This document shows, piece by piece, positions 24,919-33,823 of a stretch of DNA of 43,625 bases. This DNA is from Streptomyces sp. ADI96-02. GTDB lineage: Bacteria > Actinomycetota > Actinomycetes > Streptomycetales > Streptomycetaceae. The notes beneath the pieces were generated by a model. The model saw only the letters and a list, made by a program, of their open reading frames with translations. It was not told the origin of the DNA and did no database searches. A program made the translations under genes and the position numbers. How positions within the stretch are numbered: position 1 is the stretch's first letter; the number at the start of each line of letters is the position of its first letter. Where the stretch lies: positions 2,911,821 to 2,955,445 of the forward strand of contig NZ_ML123034.1 of NCBI RefSeq assembly GCF_003846185.1, in the 5' to 3' direction.

Positions 24919-25575
24919 TCAGGCCTTCTTCTCGGCCGAGGCCGAGGCGGAGGCGGAGGCGGAGGGCGAGGAGTCCGTGCCCGCACCGGCGTCCGCGTCG
25001 GCCGCGCCGGAGCCCGAGGGGCCGGTCGAGGCCGTCGGCTTCTGGCAGCCCTTCTGCTTCGACATCGCGGTCCCGACCTCACCGGACTGGAGCTTCTTCA
25101 GCGCCTGGTCGCCGTTGCTGCTGATCTTGTTCAGCTCGTCGGCGATGCCCTTCAGACCGTCGGCGAACTTCGCCTGGTCCTTGGTGTCGAGGTCGTCGAC
25201 CTTGGTCTTCAGATCGGCGTACGCCGCGGCGGAGGCGTTGAGCTCCTTCACGGCCTCCTTCTGCGTCGTCTCGCCGTCGTCGACGGGCGGCGGACCCGCT
25301 GATTCCACCGCCGCGCCCAGCGACTTGTACGCCTGGGAGATCTGCTGGAAGGCAGCCGAGTCGGTCTGCTGGACGTCGGCGGGCTTGCTGTTGTCCGCGG
25401 TCTGCTGCTGGATGTCGGCGTTGGCGTTGGCGATCTGCTGGAGCTGCGGCTGGACCTGGTCGCAGACCTTCTTGGCCCAGTCGTTCACCTTGTTGTCGCT
25501 GTCGTCGCTGCAGCCCGACAGCGTCAGTACGAGTACCGCACCGCCGGACAGTGCGGCTGCAAGCTTCTTGTTCAC
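24919..25575 (-). CDS. Small secreted lipoprotein
   Basis: 218 residues starting at GTG 25575 (VNKKLAAALS), with AAGGG about 9 nt upstream. A type II signal peptide ends in LTLSGC (Cys22). The mature part is alpha-helical and glutamine-rich (QPQLQQIANANADIQQQ), with heptad-like DLKTKVDDLDTKDQ. A late Cys follows, and the disordered Ser/Ala/Pro tail ends SASASASAEKKA. It probably sits on the outer face of the membrane as a small helical lipoprotein. No enzyme domain is recognised and the function is unknown. Similar genes occupy this place in other Streptomyces. Confidence 0.88.
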   Translation of the reverse strand: MNKKLAAALSGGAVLVLTLSGCSDDSDNKVNDWAKKVCDQVQPQLQQIANANADIQQQTADNSKPADVQQTDSAAFQQISQAYKSLGAAVESAGPPPVDDGETTQKEAVKELNASAAAYADLKTKVDDLDTKDQAKFADGLKGIADELNKISSNGDQALKKLQSGEVGTAMSKQKGCQKPTASTGPSGSGAADADAGAGTDSSPSASASASASAEKKA

Positions 25576-25996
25576 CGGATGGGTCCCTTCCAAGGCTCTC
25601 GGCCCGGAACTTACACGCCGCGAGGACGACATCCTGGTGTCGAGCATCCGATGTGCACACTTTTGAAGCCATTTGCACCAAGGGAAATGAGGGAGATGCC
25701 ACTCACCCAACGAATCAGTCACCCGTACGGTCACCCGCCCGATCGGCTGAATCCGGACAGGCGGGCAGACGGGCACGGGCGGGCGAGCGATGAGCAGAGG
25801 CGAGATGCTGACGGGCGACGGGCGACGGGCAGACCGGCGGCAGACGCGCAGGCCCGTAACAGACGTCGCGGACAGGCAGACGTCAAACGTCGCAGACGGG
25901 CAGACGGGCAGACGGTGCATCAGCACACGCCGCCCGCCCGTCATCTGCCCCCGCGTCACCCGGCGACGCTGGGCGACGCGCCCGCGTCCGCGCCGC
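25576..25996. other. Gap with ACGGGCAG-type simple repeats
   Basis: 420 bp between the pyrophosphatase stop and the lipoprotein start. The lipoprotein promoter must lie in the left third. From about 25760 to 25920 the sequence is built from irregular copies of ACGGGCAG/ACGGGCGA. No gene is supported. Confidence 0.5.
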
Positions 25997-28432
25997 TCAC
26001 GGGGCGGCTGCGGGGTCCGGGGACGGGGCCGGCGGGCCGACACCGCCGGTGGGGCCGCTGTCGTCGTCGCCCACGGCGATGCCGCGCCGCTTGGACACGT
26101 AGACCGCACCGACGATGACGGCCAGCGCGAAGACCGCCACCACGGCTCGTACCCACGGGTTCGCGTCCCCTCCGTAGCTGAACTGCACGATCGCCGGGGC
26201 GATGAGCAGCGCGACCAGGTTCATCACCTTGAGCAGCGGGTTGATCGCCGGACCCGCCGTGTCCTTGAAGGGGTCGCCGACCGTGTCGCCGATGACGGTC
26301 GCGGCATGGGCGTCGCTGCCCTTGCCGCCGTAGTGACCGTCCTCGACGAGCTTCTTGGCGTTGTCCCACGCACCACCGGAGTTGGCGAGGAAGACCGCCA
26401 TCAGCGTGCCGGTGCCGATCGCGCCCGCGAGATACGAGCCGAGCGCGCCGACGCCGAGCGTGAACCCGACCGCGATGGGCGCGAGGACGGCGAGCAGTCC
26501 CGGGGTGGCCAGTTCGCGCAGGGCGTCCTTGGTGCAGATGTCGACGACTCGTCCGTACTCGGGCTTCTCCGTGTAGTCCATGATCCCGGGATGCTCGCGG
26601 AACTGCCGTCGGACCTCGTGCACCACGGCGCCGGCGGAGCGCGAGACCGCGTTGATGGCGAGTCCGGAGAAGAGGAAGACGACGGCTGAGCCCAGGATGA
26701 GGCCGACGAGGTTGTTGGGCTGCGAGATGTCCAGGCTCAGCCCGAGCTCCCCTGCCCCCGCCCCCACGTCGGCGACGGCCGTGGAGATGGCGTCGCGGTA
26801 GGACCCGAAGAGCGCGGCAGCCGCCAGGACGGCGGTCGCGATCGCGATGCCCTTGGTGATGGCCTTCGTCGTGTTGCCGACGGCGTCCAGGTCGGTGAGC
26901 ACCTGGGCCCCGGCGCCGGTGACGTCCCCGGACATCTCGGCGATGCCCTGGGCGTTGTCGGAGACCGGGCCGAAGGTGTCCATGGCGACGATGACCCCGA
27001 CGGTGGTGAGCAGGCCCGTCCCTGCGAGCGCCACCGCGAAGAGCGCCAGCATGATCGACGTGCCGCCGAGCAGGAAGGCCCCGTAGACGCCGAGGCCGAT
27101 CAGCAGGGCGGTGTAGACGGCGGATTCCAGACCGATGGAGATGCCGGCGAGGACGACCGTCGCCGGGCCGGTCAGCGACGACTTGCCGATGTCCTGGACC
27201 GGCCGGCGGGTGGTCTCGGTGAAATAGCCGGTGAGCTGCTGGATGAGGCCGGCCAGGACGATGCCGAGGGCCACCGCCACCAGGGCGAAGATCCGCGGGT
27301 CGCCGCCGTGCGCGGCGATCGCCCCGTCCGTGACGCCGTCCAGCTCGGCGTAGGTGGAGGGCAGGTAGACGAAGACGGCGACCGCGACCAGGGCGAGCGA
27401 GACGGCCGCCGAGATGAAGAATCCCCGGTTGATGGCCGTCATTCCGCTGCGGTCGGTGCGGCGCGGTGCGACGGCGAAGATCCCGATCATGGCGGTGAGC
27501 ACGCCGATCGCCGGAACGATCAGCGGAAAGGCCAGCCCCGCGTCCCCGAAGGCGGCCTTGCCGAGGATCAGAGCGGCGACGAGCGTGACGGCGTACGACT
27601 CGAAGAGGTCGGCGGCCATGCCCGCGCAGTCACCGACGTTGTCGCCCACGTTGTCGGCGATGGTGGCCGCGTTGCGCGGATCGTCCTCGGGGATGCCCTG
27701 TTCCACTTTGCCCACGAGGTCGGCGCCCACGTCGGCGGCCTTGGTGAAGATTCCGCCGCCGACCCTCATGAACATGGCGATCAGAGCCGCGCCGAGCCCG
27801 AATCCCTCCAGCACCTTGGGCGCGTCCGCGGCGTAGACGAGAACCACGCAGGAAGCGCCGAGCAGCCCGAGCCCCACGGTGATCATGCCGACCACGCCAC
27901 CGGTACGAAAAGCGATCTTCATCGCTTTGTGCGAGACGGCGGTGAGATCCTTTTCCGGTTCACCTTCCGCCGGAGTCGCCTCTCGCGCCGCGGCGGCCAC
28001 TCGCACATTGCTCCGTACGGCGAGCCGCATTCCGATGTATCCGGTCGCCGCCGAGAAAAGCGCGCCGACCAGGAAGAAGAGCGAACGCCCCGCACGCTGC
28101 GACCAGTCGTCGGCCGGGAGCACGAGCAGCAGGAAGAACACGATCACGGCGAAAACACCGACCGTACGCAACTGCCTGGCCAGATAGGCGTTCGCGCCCT
28201 CCTGGACCGCCGCGGCGATCTCCTTCATGCGTCCGGTGCCCTCGCCCGCCGCCAGAACCTGGCGTGCCAGCAGCCCGGCCACGCCCAGCGCGGCGATCGC
28301 GACGAGAGCCACCACCACGACGATCACGCGGTTGCCCTCGGTGAGCACCGCCGCCGCGAGTGAGGCGGTCCGGCCGGAAAGTGCGGATTCTTGCGTCAGT
28401 GCAGCCATTGGGGTGGTGAAGAACTCCGCCAT
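25997..28432 (-). CDS. hppA: Membrane-bound proton-translocating pyrophosphatase
   Basis: An 811-residue integral membrane enzyme that couples hydrolysis of pyrophosphate to proton export. About 16 membrane helices are visible. Signature pyrophosphate/Mg motifs include DVGADLVGKVEQGIPEDDPRN, DNVGDNVGDCAGMAADLFES and, near the C-terminus, GDTVGDPFKDTAGPAINPLLK. The segment GNTTKAITKG carries lysine where K+-dependent enzymes have alanine, so it belongs to the K+-independent class. I chose ATG 28432 (MAEFFTTPM), with AAGGAGG 5 nt upstream; a longer frame to 28534 is not supported. The acidic/Pro-rich C-terminal tail is extra. It works near biosynthetic pathways that release pyrophosphate and may add to the proton gradient. 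Confidence 0.96.
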   Translation of the reverse strand: MAEFFTTPMAALTQESALSGRTASLAAAVLTEGNRVIVVVVALVAIAALGVAGLLARQVLAAGEGTGRMKEIAAAVQEGANAYLARQLRTVGVFAVIVFFLLLVLPADDWSQRAGRSLFFLVGALFSAATGYIGMRLAVRSNVRVAAAAREATPAEGEPEKDLTAVSHKAMKIAFRTGGVVGMITVGLGLLGASCVVLVYAADAPKVLEGFGLGAALIAMFMRVGGGIFTKAADVGADLVGKVEQGIPEDDPRNAATIADNVGDNVGDCAGMAADLFESYAVTLVAALILGKAAFGDAGLAFPLIVPAIGVLTAMIGIFAVAPRRTDRSGMTAINRGFFISAAVSLALVAVAVFVYLPSTYAELDGVTDGAIAAHGGDPRIFALVAVALGIVLAGLIQQLTGYFTETTRRPVQDIGKSSLTGPATVVLAGISIGLESAVYTALLIGLGVYGAFLLGGTSIMLALFAVALAGTGLLTTVGVIVAMDTFGPVSDNAQGIAEMSGDVTGAGAQVLTDLDAVGNTTKAITKGIAIATAVLAAAALFGSYRDAISTAVADVGAGAGELGLSLDISQPNNLVGLILGSAVVFLFSGLAINAVSRSAGAVVHEVRRQFREHPGIMDYTEKPEYGRVVDICTKDALRELATPGLLAVLAPIAVGFTLGVGALGSYLAGAIGTGTLMAVFLANSGGAWDNAKKLVEDGHYGGKGSDAHAATVIGDTVGDPFKDTAGPAINPLLKVMNLVALLIAPAIVQFSYGGDANPWVRAVVAVFALAVIVGAVYVSKRRGIAVGDDDSGPTGGVGPPAPSPDPAAAP

Positions 28433-28623
28433 ACGTCCTCCTTGACGCTCAGCGCTCAAGACGTGGACGGATTGTAGGGAGCGGAACCCGATCAAAACAG
28501 TGGGCGGGAAGAGAAATGAGCCCTCTCCTTCCAACGCCGAAAGATCAGGAGAGGCATTGTGCTCGAATGCAGTAATAGCCCGGAAGCATTACCGCTGCTT
28601 CAGCAGCTGCGCGACACGAAGAA

Positions 28624-28644
28624 AGGCCCTGCTCAGCAGGGCCT
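28624..28644 (-). terminator. Hairpin downstream of the anti-sigma gene
   Basis: AGGCCCTGC, loop TCA, GCAGGGCCT: a perfect 9-bp stem about 145 nt downstream of the stop at 28790 and directly next to the palindromic element at 28642-28676. Confidence 0.6.
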
Positions 28645-28676
28645 GAGGGTTGTCCCACCAGGGATTGCGGGACAAG
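28642..28676. repeat. Short palindromic element, copy 1
   Basis: CCTGAGGGTTGTCCC, ACCAGGGATTGC, GGGACAA: a TTGTCCC/GGGACAA stem around a CCAGGGATT core. A related copy with the core inverted lies at 33783-33823. Probably a dispersed intergenic element of this genome. Confidence 0.6.
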
Positions 28677-28789
28677 TCCAGTCCAGTCCTTGGACAAAAG
28701 ACACACGGCACCACGGTTTCAGGTGCACGGACGGGTTCGGACGGGCGGCAAGGCCGGTGGGTGGTCCCGGAAGGGCGACCGTGCTCGGC

Positions 28790-29260
28790 TCAGGGCTCGA
28801 CCGGAACGTGGGCCGCCGTCGGCCAGCTCATCCGGATCACTCCGCCCTCAGCACCGGAACGGACCTCCATGTCGTCCACGAGGCCGCTGATGACCGCGAG
28901 GCCCATATCGTCATCGCCGTCCCCGTCGGCCTCGTGGTCAGGCCCGCCCGGGGCCGCCCCGGAGGCCCCGCCGCGCGCCCCCGGCGTTCCGCCGGAGCCG
29001 CTTCCCGGGGCGGGAATGCAGTCGCCCACCTCGATGGAGAAGATCTTCTCCTCCTCGGTCAGCGCCACACTGACCGGAGCGGTGATGCCGTGGCTGCGGT
29101 GCAGCCCCACCGCTCGGCTGCACGCCTCGCCGACGGCCAGCCTGACCTCGTCGAGCACCGCCTCGTCGACCCCGGCCCGGCGCGCCACGGCGGCTGCCAC
29201 CAGGCGGGCCGTCCTGACATGTTCAGGCTGAGCGCTGAAGCGGAGTTCAACGGTGGCCAT
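28790..29260 (-). CDS. Anti-sigma factor-like HATPase partner of BldG
   Basis: 156 residues of the SpoIIAB/RsbW-type GHKL ATPase fold, beginning MATVELRFSAQPEHVRTARL. These proteins bind and phosphorylate an anti-anti-sigma factor and hold a sigma factor. The N-box helix reads LAVGEACSRAVGLH, where the usual Mg-binding asparagine (EAxxNAxxH) is replaced by arginine. A Gly/Ala/Asp-rich insertion of about 40 residues separates it from the G-box part MGLAVISGLVDDMEV. This gene follows bldG with about 200 bp between, as in S. coelicolor, where bldG is known to be transcribed both alone and with its downstream partner. Start ATG 29260, with GAGGGGG upstream. Because of the N-box change, kinase activity is doubtful. 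Confidence 0.88.
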   Translation of the reverse strand: MATVELRFSAQPEHVRTARLVAAAVARRAGVDEAVLDEVRLAVGEACSRAVGLHRSHGITAPVSVALTEEEKIFSIEVGDCIPAPGSGSGGTPGARGGASGAAPGGPDHEADGDGDDDMGLAVISGLVDDMEVRSGAEGGVIRMSWPTAAHVPVEP

Positions 29261-29459
29261 GCGATCCCCCTCGAACGTTCGGGCGTACGCCTCAGAGGCC
29301 CGGTCCTACGGCCCGGCACCCCTGCCTCTCCTCCTCCGGAAGCCGACGAAGCCGACAGCCGACCCGAAAGCCGACCGCCTGCCCGTCGCGGCCCACACGC
29401 TGCCGCTGCCGGCCTGTTCACCGCCCTGCGGGCACGACCGGAGCCGACCCGCGCCGACC

Positions 29460-29813
29460 TCAGTCGGTGGCGGCGACAGCCTCGTCGACCGTGGTGTGAA
29501 TCGGGAACACCTTGGTCAGTCCCGTGATCCGGAAGATCTTGAGAATGCGCTCCTGGTTGCAGACCAGGCGCAACGAGCCCTCATGGGCCCGGACACGCTT
29601 CAAGCCGCCCACGAGCACGCCGAGGCCGGTGGAGTCGAGGAAGTCGACACCTTCCATGTCGACAACCAGGTGGTAGCTGCCGTCATTCACCAACTCGACC
29701 AACTGCTCGCGCAGCTTGGGCGCGGTATACACATCAATCTCGCCACCGACCTCGACGACCGTACGGTCGCCACCAGGCCCGGACACATTGCGAGTCGACA
29801 GGGACAGGTCCAC
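29460..29813 (-). CDS. bldG: Anti-anti-sigma factor BldG
   Basis: A 117-residue STAS-domain protein required for aerial mycelium formation and antibiotic production in Streptomyces. The phosphorylated serine is Ser61 in [15 protein letters not shown], corresponding to Ser57 of the 113-residue S. coelicolor protein. The rest is near-canonical ([36 protein letters not shown]). The start is GTG 29813 (VDLSLSTRN), with GGAGGATCC just upstream. It heads the bldG/anti-sigma transcript and is divergent from the helicase gene at 29893, so its promoters lie in that 79-bp gap or overlap the helicase start. Confidence 0.97.
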   Translation of the reverse strand: MDLSLSTRNVSGPGGDRTVVEVGGEIDVYTAPKLREQLVELVNDGSYHLVVDMEGVDFLDSTGLGVLVGGLKRVRAHEGSLRLVCNQERILKIFRITGLTKVFPIHTTVDEAVAATD

Positions 29814-29892
29814 GGATCCTCCAGCACCTTGCTATCGAGCGGTCGCCCCTCGGTCTCCCCGACGGAGGCCAGGGGACGGATCGCCAGCCGCG

Positions 29893-32349
29893 ATGGCATT
29901 CAATCACTTACCAGCAGCCATGCACGACGCCTTGGGACCATTGTCCGTCACGCCAGTGACACACTCGGTGCCGATGGCCAAGAATCACCGTCCCGGACGA
30001 CCACCCGAGAGTGGGGGCATGCGCCCCTCTCCCGCCATGATCCTCGACCGGCTCGCCACAGGGGCGGGCCGGGCCGCGCGCATCACTCATACGGAGCACT
30101 TGCCCCCGCGTGCGGGAACCCATGCCATCTGGCCCGATCGCATCCGACCAGAAGTGATCTCGGCGATCCGGAAGGCCGGAATCGAGCATCCGTGGGCGCA
30201 TCAGGCCACCGCCGCCGAGCACGCGCTGGACGGCGAATCCGTCGTGATCGCCACCGGCACGGCGTCCGGCAAGTCGCTCGCCTACCTCGCGCCGGTCCTC
30301 AGCACGCTCCTGGACGGCTCGGAGGCCCCGAACGGCCGCGGAGCCACCGCTCTCTACCTCGCGCCCACCAAGGCTCTGGCGGCCGATCAGCGGCGTTCGG
30401 TCAAGGGGCTCGCGGCCCCGCTCGGCAACGCCTTCCGGCCCGCGGTCTACGACGGCGACACGCCTGTCGAGGAACGCGAGTGGGTACGGCAGTACGCGAA
30501 CTACGTCCTGACCAACCCCGACATGCTGCACCGGGGAATTTTGCCGTCCCACCCCCGCTGGTCCTCCTTCCTCCGCGCGCTGCGCTTCGTCGTCATCGAC
30601 GAGTGCCACACCTACCGGGGCGTCTTCGGGTCCCACGTCGCCCAGGTGCTGCGCCGGCTGCGCCGCCTCTGCGCGCGCTACGGCGCCGACCCGGTCTTCC
30701 TCCTGGCCTCGGCCACCTCGGCGGAGCCGGCGGTCGCCGCCGGGCGGCTCACCGGCCTTCCGGTCACGGAGGTGTCGGACGACGCCTCACCGCGCGGCGA
30801 GCTGGTCTTCGCCCTGTGGGAGCCCCCGCTCACCGAGCTGCACGGCGAGAACGGCGCCCCCGTACGCCGTACCGCGACGGCCGAGACCGCCGACCTGCTC
30901 ACCGACCTGACCGTGCAGGGCGTCCGCTCGGTCGCCTTCGTCCGCTCCCGGCGCGGGGCCGAGCTGATCTCGGTGATCGCCAAGGAACGTCTCGCGGAGA
31001 TCGACCGCTCGCTGCCCGAGCGGGTCGCCGCCTACCGCGGCGGCTACCTCCCCGAGGAACGCCGCGCCCTGGAACGAGCCCTCCACTCCGGTGAACTGCT
31101 CGGCCTGGCGGCCACCACCGCCCTCGAACTCGGCATCGACGTCTCCGGCCTCGACGCCGTCGTCATCTCCGGCTATCCGGGCACCCGGGCCTCCCTCTGG
31201 CAGCAGGCGGGCCGGGCCGGCCGCTCGGGGCAGGGCGCCCTTGCCGTCCTGGTGGCCCGGGACGACCCGCTGGACACGTATCTGGTGCACCACCCCGAGG
31301 CGCTGTTCCAGCAGCCGGTGGAGTCGACCGTGCTGGACCCGGACAACCCGTACGTCCTCGCGCCGCACCTGTGCGCCGCCGCCGCGGAGCTGCCGCTCAC
31401 TGCGTCCGACATCGCGCTGTTCGGGCCGGCCGTACCCGAGCTGCTGCCTCAGCTGGAGGCCGCGAAGCTCCTGCGCAGGCGGGCGGCGGGCTGGCACTGG
31501 ACCCGCCGGGAGCGGGCGGCGGATCTCACCGACATCCGCGGCGAGGGCGGCCGGCCCGTGCAGATCGTGGAGGAGGGCACCGGCCGCCTCCTCGGGACGG
31601 TCGACGACGCCGCCGCGCACACGGCCGTCCACGAGGGCGCCGTCCACCTCCACCAGGGCCGCACCTACCTCGTGCGGAAACTGGACCTGGAGGACTCGGT
31701 GGCACTGGTGGAGCAGGCCGAACCGCCGTACTCGACCGTCGCCCGCGACACCACGGCCATCACCGTCCTGGATACGGACACCGAGATCCCCTGGGGCCAG
31801 GGACGCCTCTGCTACGGCTCCGTCGAGGTCACCAACCAAGTCGTGTCCTTCCTCCGCCGGAAACTGATCACCGGGGAAGTCCTGGGCGAGACCAAGCTCG
31901 ACCTGCCTCCCCGCACCCTGCGCACCCGTGCCGTCTGGTGGACGGTCACCGAGGACCAGTTGGACGCGGCCCGGATCAACCCGGAGATCCTCGGGGGCGC
32001 CCTGCACGCCGCCGAACACGCGTCGATCGGGATGCTGCCGCTCTTCGCCACCTGCGACCGGTGGGACATCGGCGGAGTCTCGGTACCGCTGCACCCGGAC
32101 ACCCTGCTGCCGACGGTCTTCGTGTACGACGGCCATCCCGGCGGCGCGGGATTCGCCGAACGCGCCTTCCACACGGCGTTCACCTGGCTCACCGCGACCC
32201 GCGAGGCCATCGCCTCCTGCGAGTGCGAGGCGGGCTGCCCCTCCTGCATCCAGTCGCCGAAGTGCGGCAACGGCAACGAGCCCCTGCACAAGCGCGGTGC
32301 CGTACGCCTCCTCACCGAACTCCTGAGGGCCGCCCCGCCCGTGACCTGA
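29893..32349 (+). CDS. Large DEAD/DEAH-box helicase with C-terminal zinc (DUF1998) domain
   Basis: An 818-residue SF2 helicase related to MrfA/YprA and the mycobacterial Rv3649 type. Visible parts: motif I ATGTASGKS (about 120-128), Ia APTKALAADQ, DECH in VVIDECHTYRG, SAT in LLASATSAEP, an AYRGGYLPEERR segment, TTALELGIDVSGLDAVVISG, and motif VI QQAGRAGRSGQG. The DUF1998 domain ends in four clustered cysteines (CECEAGCPSC...PKC), which bind zinc in MrfA. MrfA-type enzymes unwind DNA 3' to 5' in mitomycin-damage repair; the same role here is inference. I chose ATG 29893 (MAFNHLPAAM), which matches relatives; earlier frames overlap bldG. Its 3' end overlaps the convergent TadG-like gene by 38 bp. 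Confidence 0.93.
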   Translation: MAFNHLPAAMHDALGPLSVTPVTHSVPMAKNHRPGRPPESGGMRPSPAMILDRLATGAGRAARITHTEHLPPRAGTHAIWPDRIRPEVISAIRKAGIEHPWAHQATAAEHALDGESVVIATGTASGKSLAYLAPVLSTLLDGSEAPNGRGATALYLAPTKALAADQRRSVKGLAAPLGNAFRPAVYDGDTPVEEREWVRQYANYVLTNPDMLHRGILPSHPRWSSFLRALRFVVIDECHTYRGVFGSHVAQVLRRLRRLCARYGADPVFLLASATSAEPAVAAGRLTGLPVTEVSDDASPRGELVFALWEPPLTELHGENGAPVRRTATAETADLLTDLTVQGVRSVAFVRSRRGAELISVIAKERLAEIDRSLPERVAAYRGGYLPEERRALERALHSGELLGLAATTALELGIDVSGLDAVVISGYPGTRASLWQQAGRAGRSGQGALAVLVARDDPLDTYLVHHPEALFQQPVESTVLDPDNPYVLAPHLCAAAAELPLTASDIALFGPAVPELLPQLEAAKLLRRRAAGWHWTRRERAADLTDIRGEGGRPVQIVEEGTGRLLGTVDDAAAHTAVHEGAVHLHQGRTYLVRKLDLEDSVALVEQAEPPYSTVARDTTAITVLDTDTEIPWGQGRLCYGSVEVTNQVVSFLRRKLITGEVLGETKLDLPPRTLRTRAVWWTVTEDQLDAARINPEILGGALHAAEHASIGMLPLFATCDRWDIGGVSVPLHPDTLLPTVFVYDGHPGGAGFAERAFHTAFTWLTATREAIASCECEAGCPSCIQSPKCGNGNEPLHKRGAVRLLTELLRAAPPVT

Positions 32350-32911
32350 CAGCTGGTTCATAGAGCCCGAATCCCGCCCGGGCGGTCACATCCGCGGTCT
32401 CCCCCTCCACCACGCACCGGACGATCGAGGCGTCCTGCGCCAGGGCGACACGTCCCGCCGCCTCACACGCTGCCGCCGGCCCCTCCAGGGCTCGATCGGC
32501 CGCCGCAAGGGCCGCCAAGTCCGCCGCGCCGCCTGCCCTGTGACGAGCGGCCACGGCTTGGCCCAGGGCCAGTACGACGGCGAACACCGCGCACAGGGTG
32601 ACCCCGGTGACGGCGACCCACACCGTCGCCGTACCCCGGTCCCCGTCCCGGCCTTGGCTCTGGCCCTGAGCCTGGCCTCGGCCTTGGCCCCGGCCCTGGC
32701 CCTGAGCCTGGCCCCGGCCCTGGTCCCGGCCCTGGCTCTGAGCCTGGCCCCGGCCGCGCACCCATCTCGGCTTCACCAGCCGGGCCCGCCGCCGGTCTGG
32801 TCCCCGGCCGCTCCTCCCCGCCCGGCCTCCGCGCCGGTACTGCTCGCTGTGGCCGACGCCTCGGCCCCGGTGCCGGCGGACCCGGTACTGCCCCGCCTCG
32901 GCTCTCCTCAC
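32312..32911 (-). CDS. TadG-like (Rv3654c-type) protein with G/Q/R repeat
   Basis: About 199 residues. The conserved core begins DRGTATVWVAVTG and continues as one membrane helix plus QAVAARHRAGGAADLAALAAAD, the hallmark of the actinobacterial Rv3654c/TadG-like pseudopilin family. In the usual family that core is near the N-terminus. Here about 90 residues precede it, much of it a low-complexity repeat of GRGQAQGQ-type units. The start GTG 32911 is chosen because it overlaps the TadE stop as GTGA and has AAGGAG 7 nt upstream. An alternative, much shorter protein starting near the core is possible. It is the last gene of the Tad locus and overlaps the helicase 3' end tail to tail. Confidence 0.75.
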   Translation of the reverse strand: MRRAEAGQYRVRRHRGRGVGHSEQYRRGGRAGRSGRGPDRRRARLVKPRWVRGRGQAQSQGRDQGRGQAQGQGRGQGRGQAQGQSQGRDGDRGTATVWVAVTGVTLCAVFAVVLALGQAVAARHRAGGAADLAALAAADRALEGPAAACEAAGRVALAQDASIVRCVVEGETADVTARAGFGLYEPAVRSRAGRPSGVR

Positions 32912-33360
32912 CGCCACGCTCCTTCCCCGCCCACGCCGACGGTGTCCTCCGCCAAGGCAACCGCCTCGGCGCTCAGCGTCACGCCCAAGCCATCCGGCCC
33001 CGGCGTCGGCGCCTCCACGCGCACCCGCCACAGATCCCCCGCCCTGCGAACGGCGACGCGGGCTCCCCGAGGCGCAGCGTCCCGAGCCGCCGCCAACACC
33101 TCGGCCTCCGGCTCCGAACGGGCCGCCGCCCGCGCCCCCGCGCGGGCCGCGTCCACGCACCGGATCTGGTCGGAGGCCGCGACCAGAGCCCAGAGCAACG
33201 CCATCGCGAAAGCCACCAGTACGGGGATGACCACGGCCGCCTCGGCCGTCACCGCCCCACGGTCTGGGTCCCGAATCCGTTCATCCCGCGAGCCCACACG
33301 CCCAACCCCGCACGCGCGCCAACGCACACCGCGTCCGGGCCTCGTCTCAGAACTTCGCAT
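32908..33360 (-). CDS. TadE-family pseudopilin
   Basis: 150 residues. A basic leader is followed by DRG/AVTAEAAVVIPVLVAFAM, the prepilin-type processing site with glutamate at +5 and a single N-terminal membrane helix. The rest is an extracytoplasmic domain (AARAGARAAARSEPEAEV). TadE proteins are minor pseudopilins of Tad/Flp systems. ATG 33360 overlaps the DUF4244 gene end by 14 bp; a shorter start closer to the DRG site cannot be excluded. It is coupled to the downstream gene by a GTGA overlap. Confidence 0.88.
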   Translation of the reverse strand: MRSSETRPGRGVRWRACGVGRVGSRDERIRDPDRGAVTAEAAVVIPVLVAFAMALLWALVAASDQIRCVDAARAGARAAARSEPEAEVLAAARDAAPRGARVAVRRAGDLWRVRVEAPTPGPDGLGVTLSAEAVALAEDTVGVGGEGAWR

Positions 33361-33613
33361 CGAGCGCGTCCTCGACCAAGGACTGCATGGCCGACATCAC
33401 CGGCCCGCTGTTGACCACCTTGTAGAGCACCGCCGCGAACGCGCAGGCTGCGATGGTCCCCACCGCGTATTCCGACGTGGTCATCCCGCGATCGGATCGA
33501 ACCCGCCGCGCCGGCCACCACGCGAACCACATCGCAGGGCGATCCGAAAACCACAGTGACAAGCGTGCGCGGCCCCGTTCACCAACGCCTCGCTCCTCGA
33601 ACTTATTTTCCAT
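33347..33613 (-). CDS. DUF4244 Flp-pilin-like protein
   Basis: 88 residues ending DRG/MTTSEYAVGTIAACAFAAVL...VEDALDAKF. This is the DUF4244 family that always accompanies actinobacterial Tad loci. The G-MTTSE processing site (Glu at +5) and single helix are those of a Flp-type prepilin, so it is probably the major pilin-like subunit. ATG 33613 has GGGGGACG just upstream. The gene lies about 200 bp after the tadC stop, separated by a terminator-like stem that overlaps the tadC stop, so it may have its own promoter and be made in excess. Confidence 0.9.
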   Translation of the reverse strand: MENKFEERGVGERGRARLSLWFSDRPAMWFAWWPARRVRSDRGMTTSEYAVGTIAACAFAAVLYKVVNSGPVMSAMQSLVEDALDAKF

Positions 33614-33782
33614 TTTCGTCCCCCGGACAGAATCGACAGAGAGTTGGGATGCCGTTACGGCACCCGATGAACGGCCTGGGCGACCCGAAGCGGCACGAGC
33701 CGCAGAGCCTCAGGCAGCTCCAGCGCCAGCACCAGCGGTGGCAGAAGGCGCCGACCAAAGCGACAGGTGATCGCGCTCCCGG

Positions 33783-33823
33783 CCTGAGGGCTGTCCCGCA
33801 ATCCCTGGCGGAAAAGCCCTCAG
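33783..33823 (-). terminator. Terminator overlapping tadC stop, palindromic element copy 2
   Basis: CTGAGGGCT (33784-33792) pairs with AGCCCTCAG (33815-33823). Between them lies GTCCCGCAATCCCTGGCGG, the inverted core of the element at 28642-28676. The tadC stop codon is inside the 3' arm. Confidence 0.65.
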
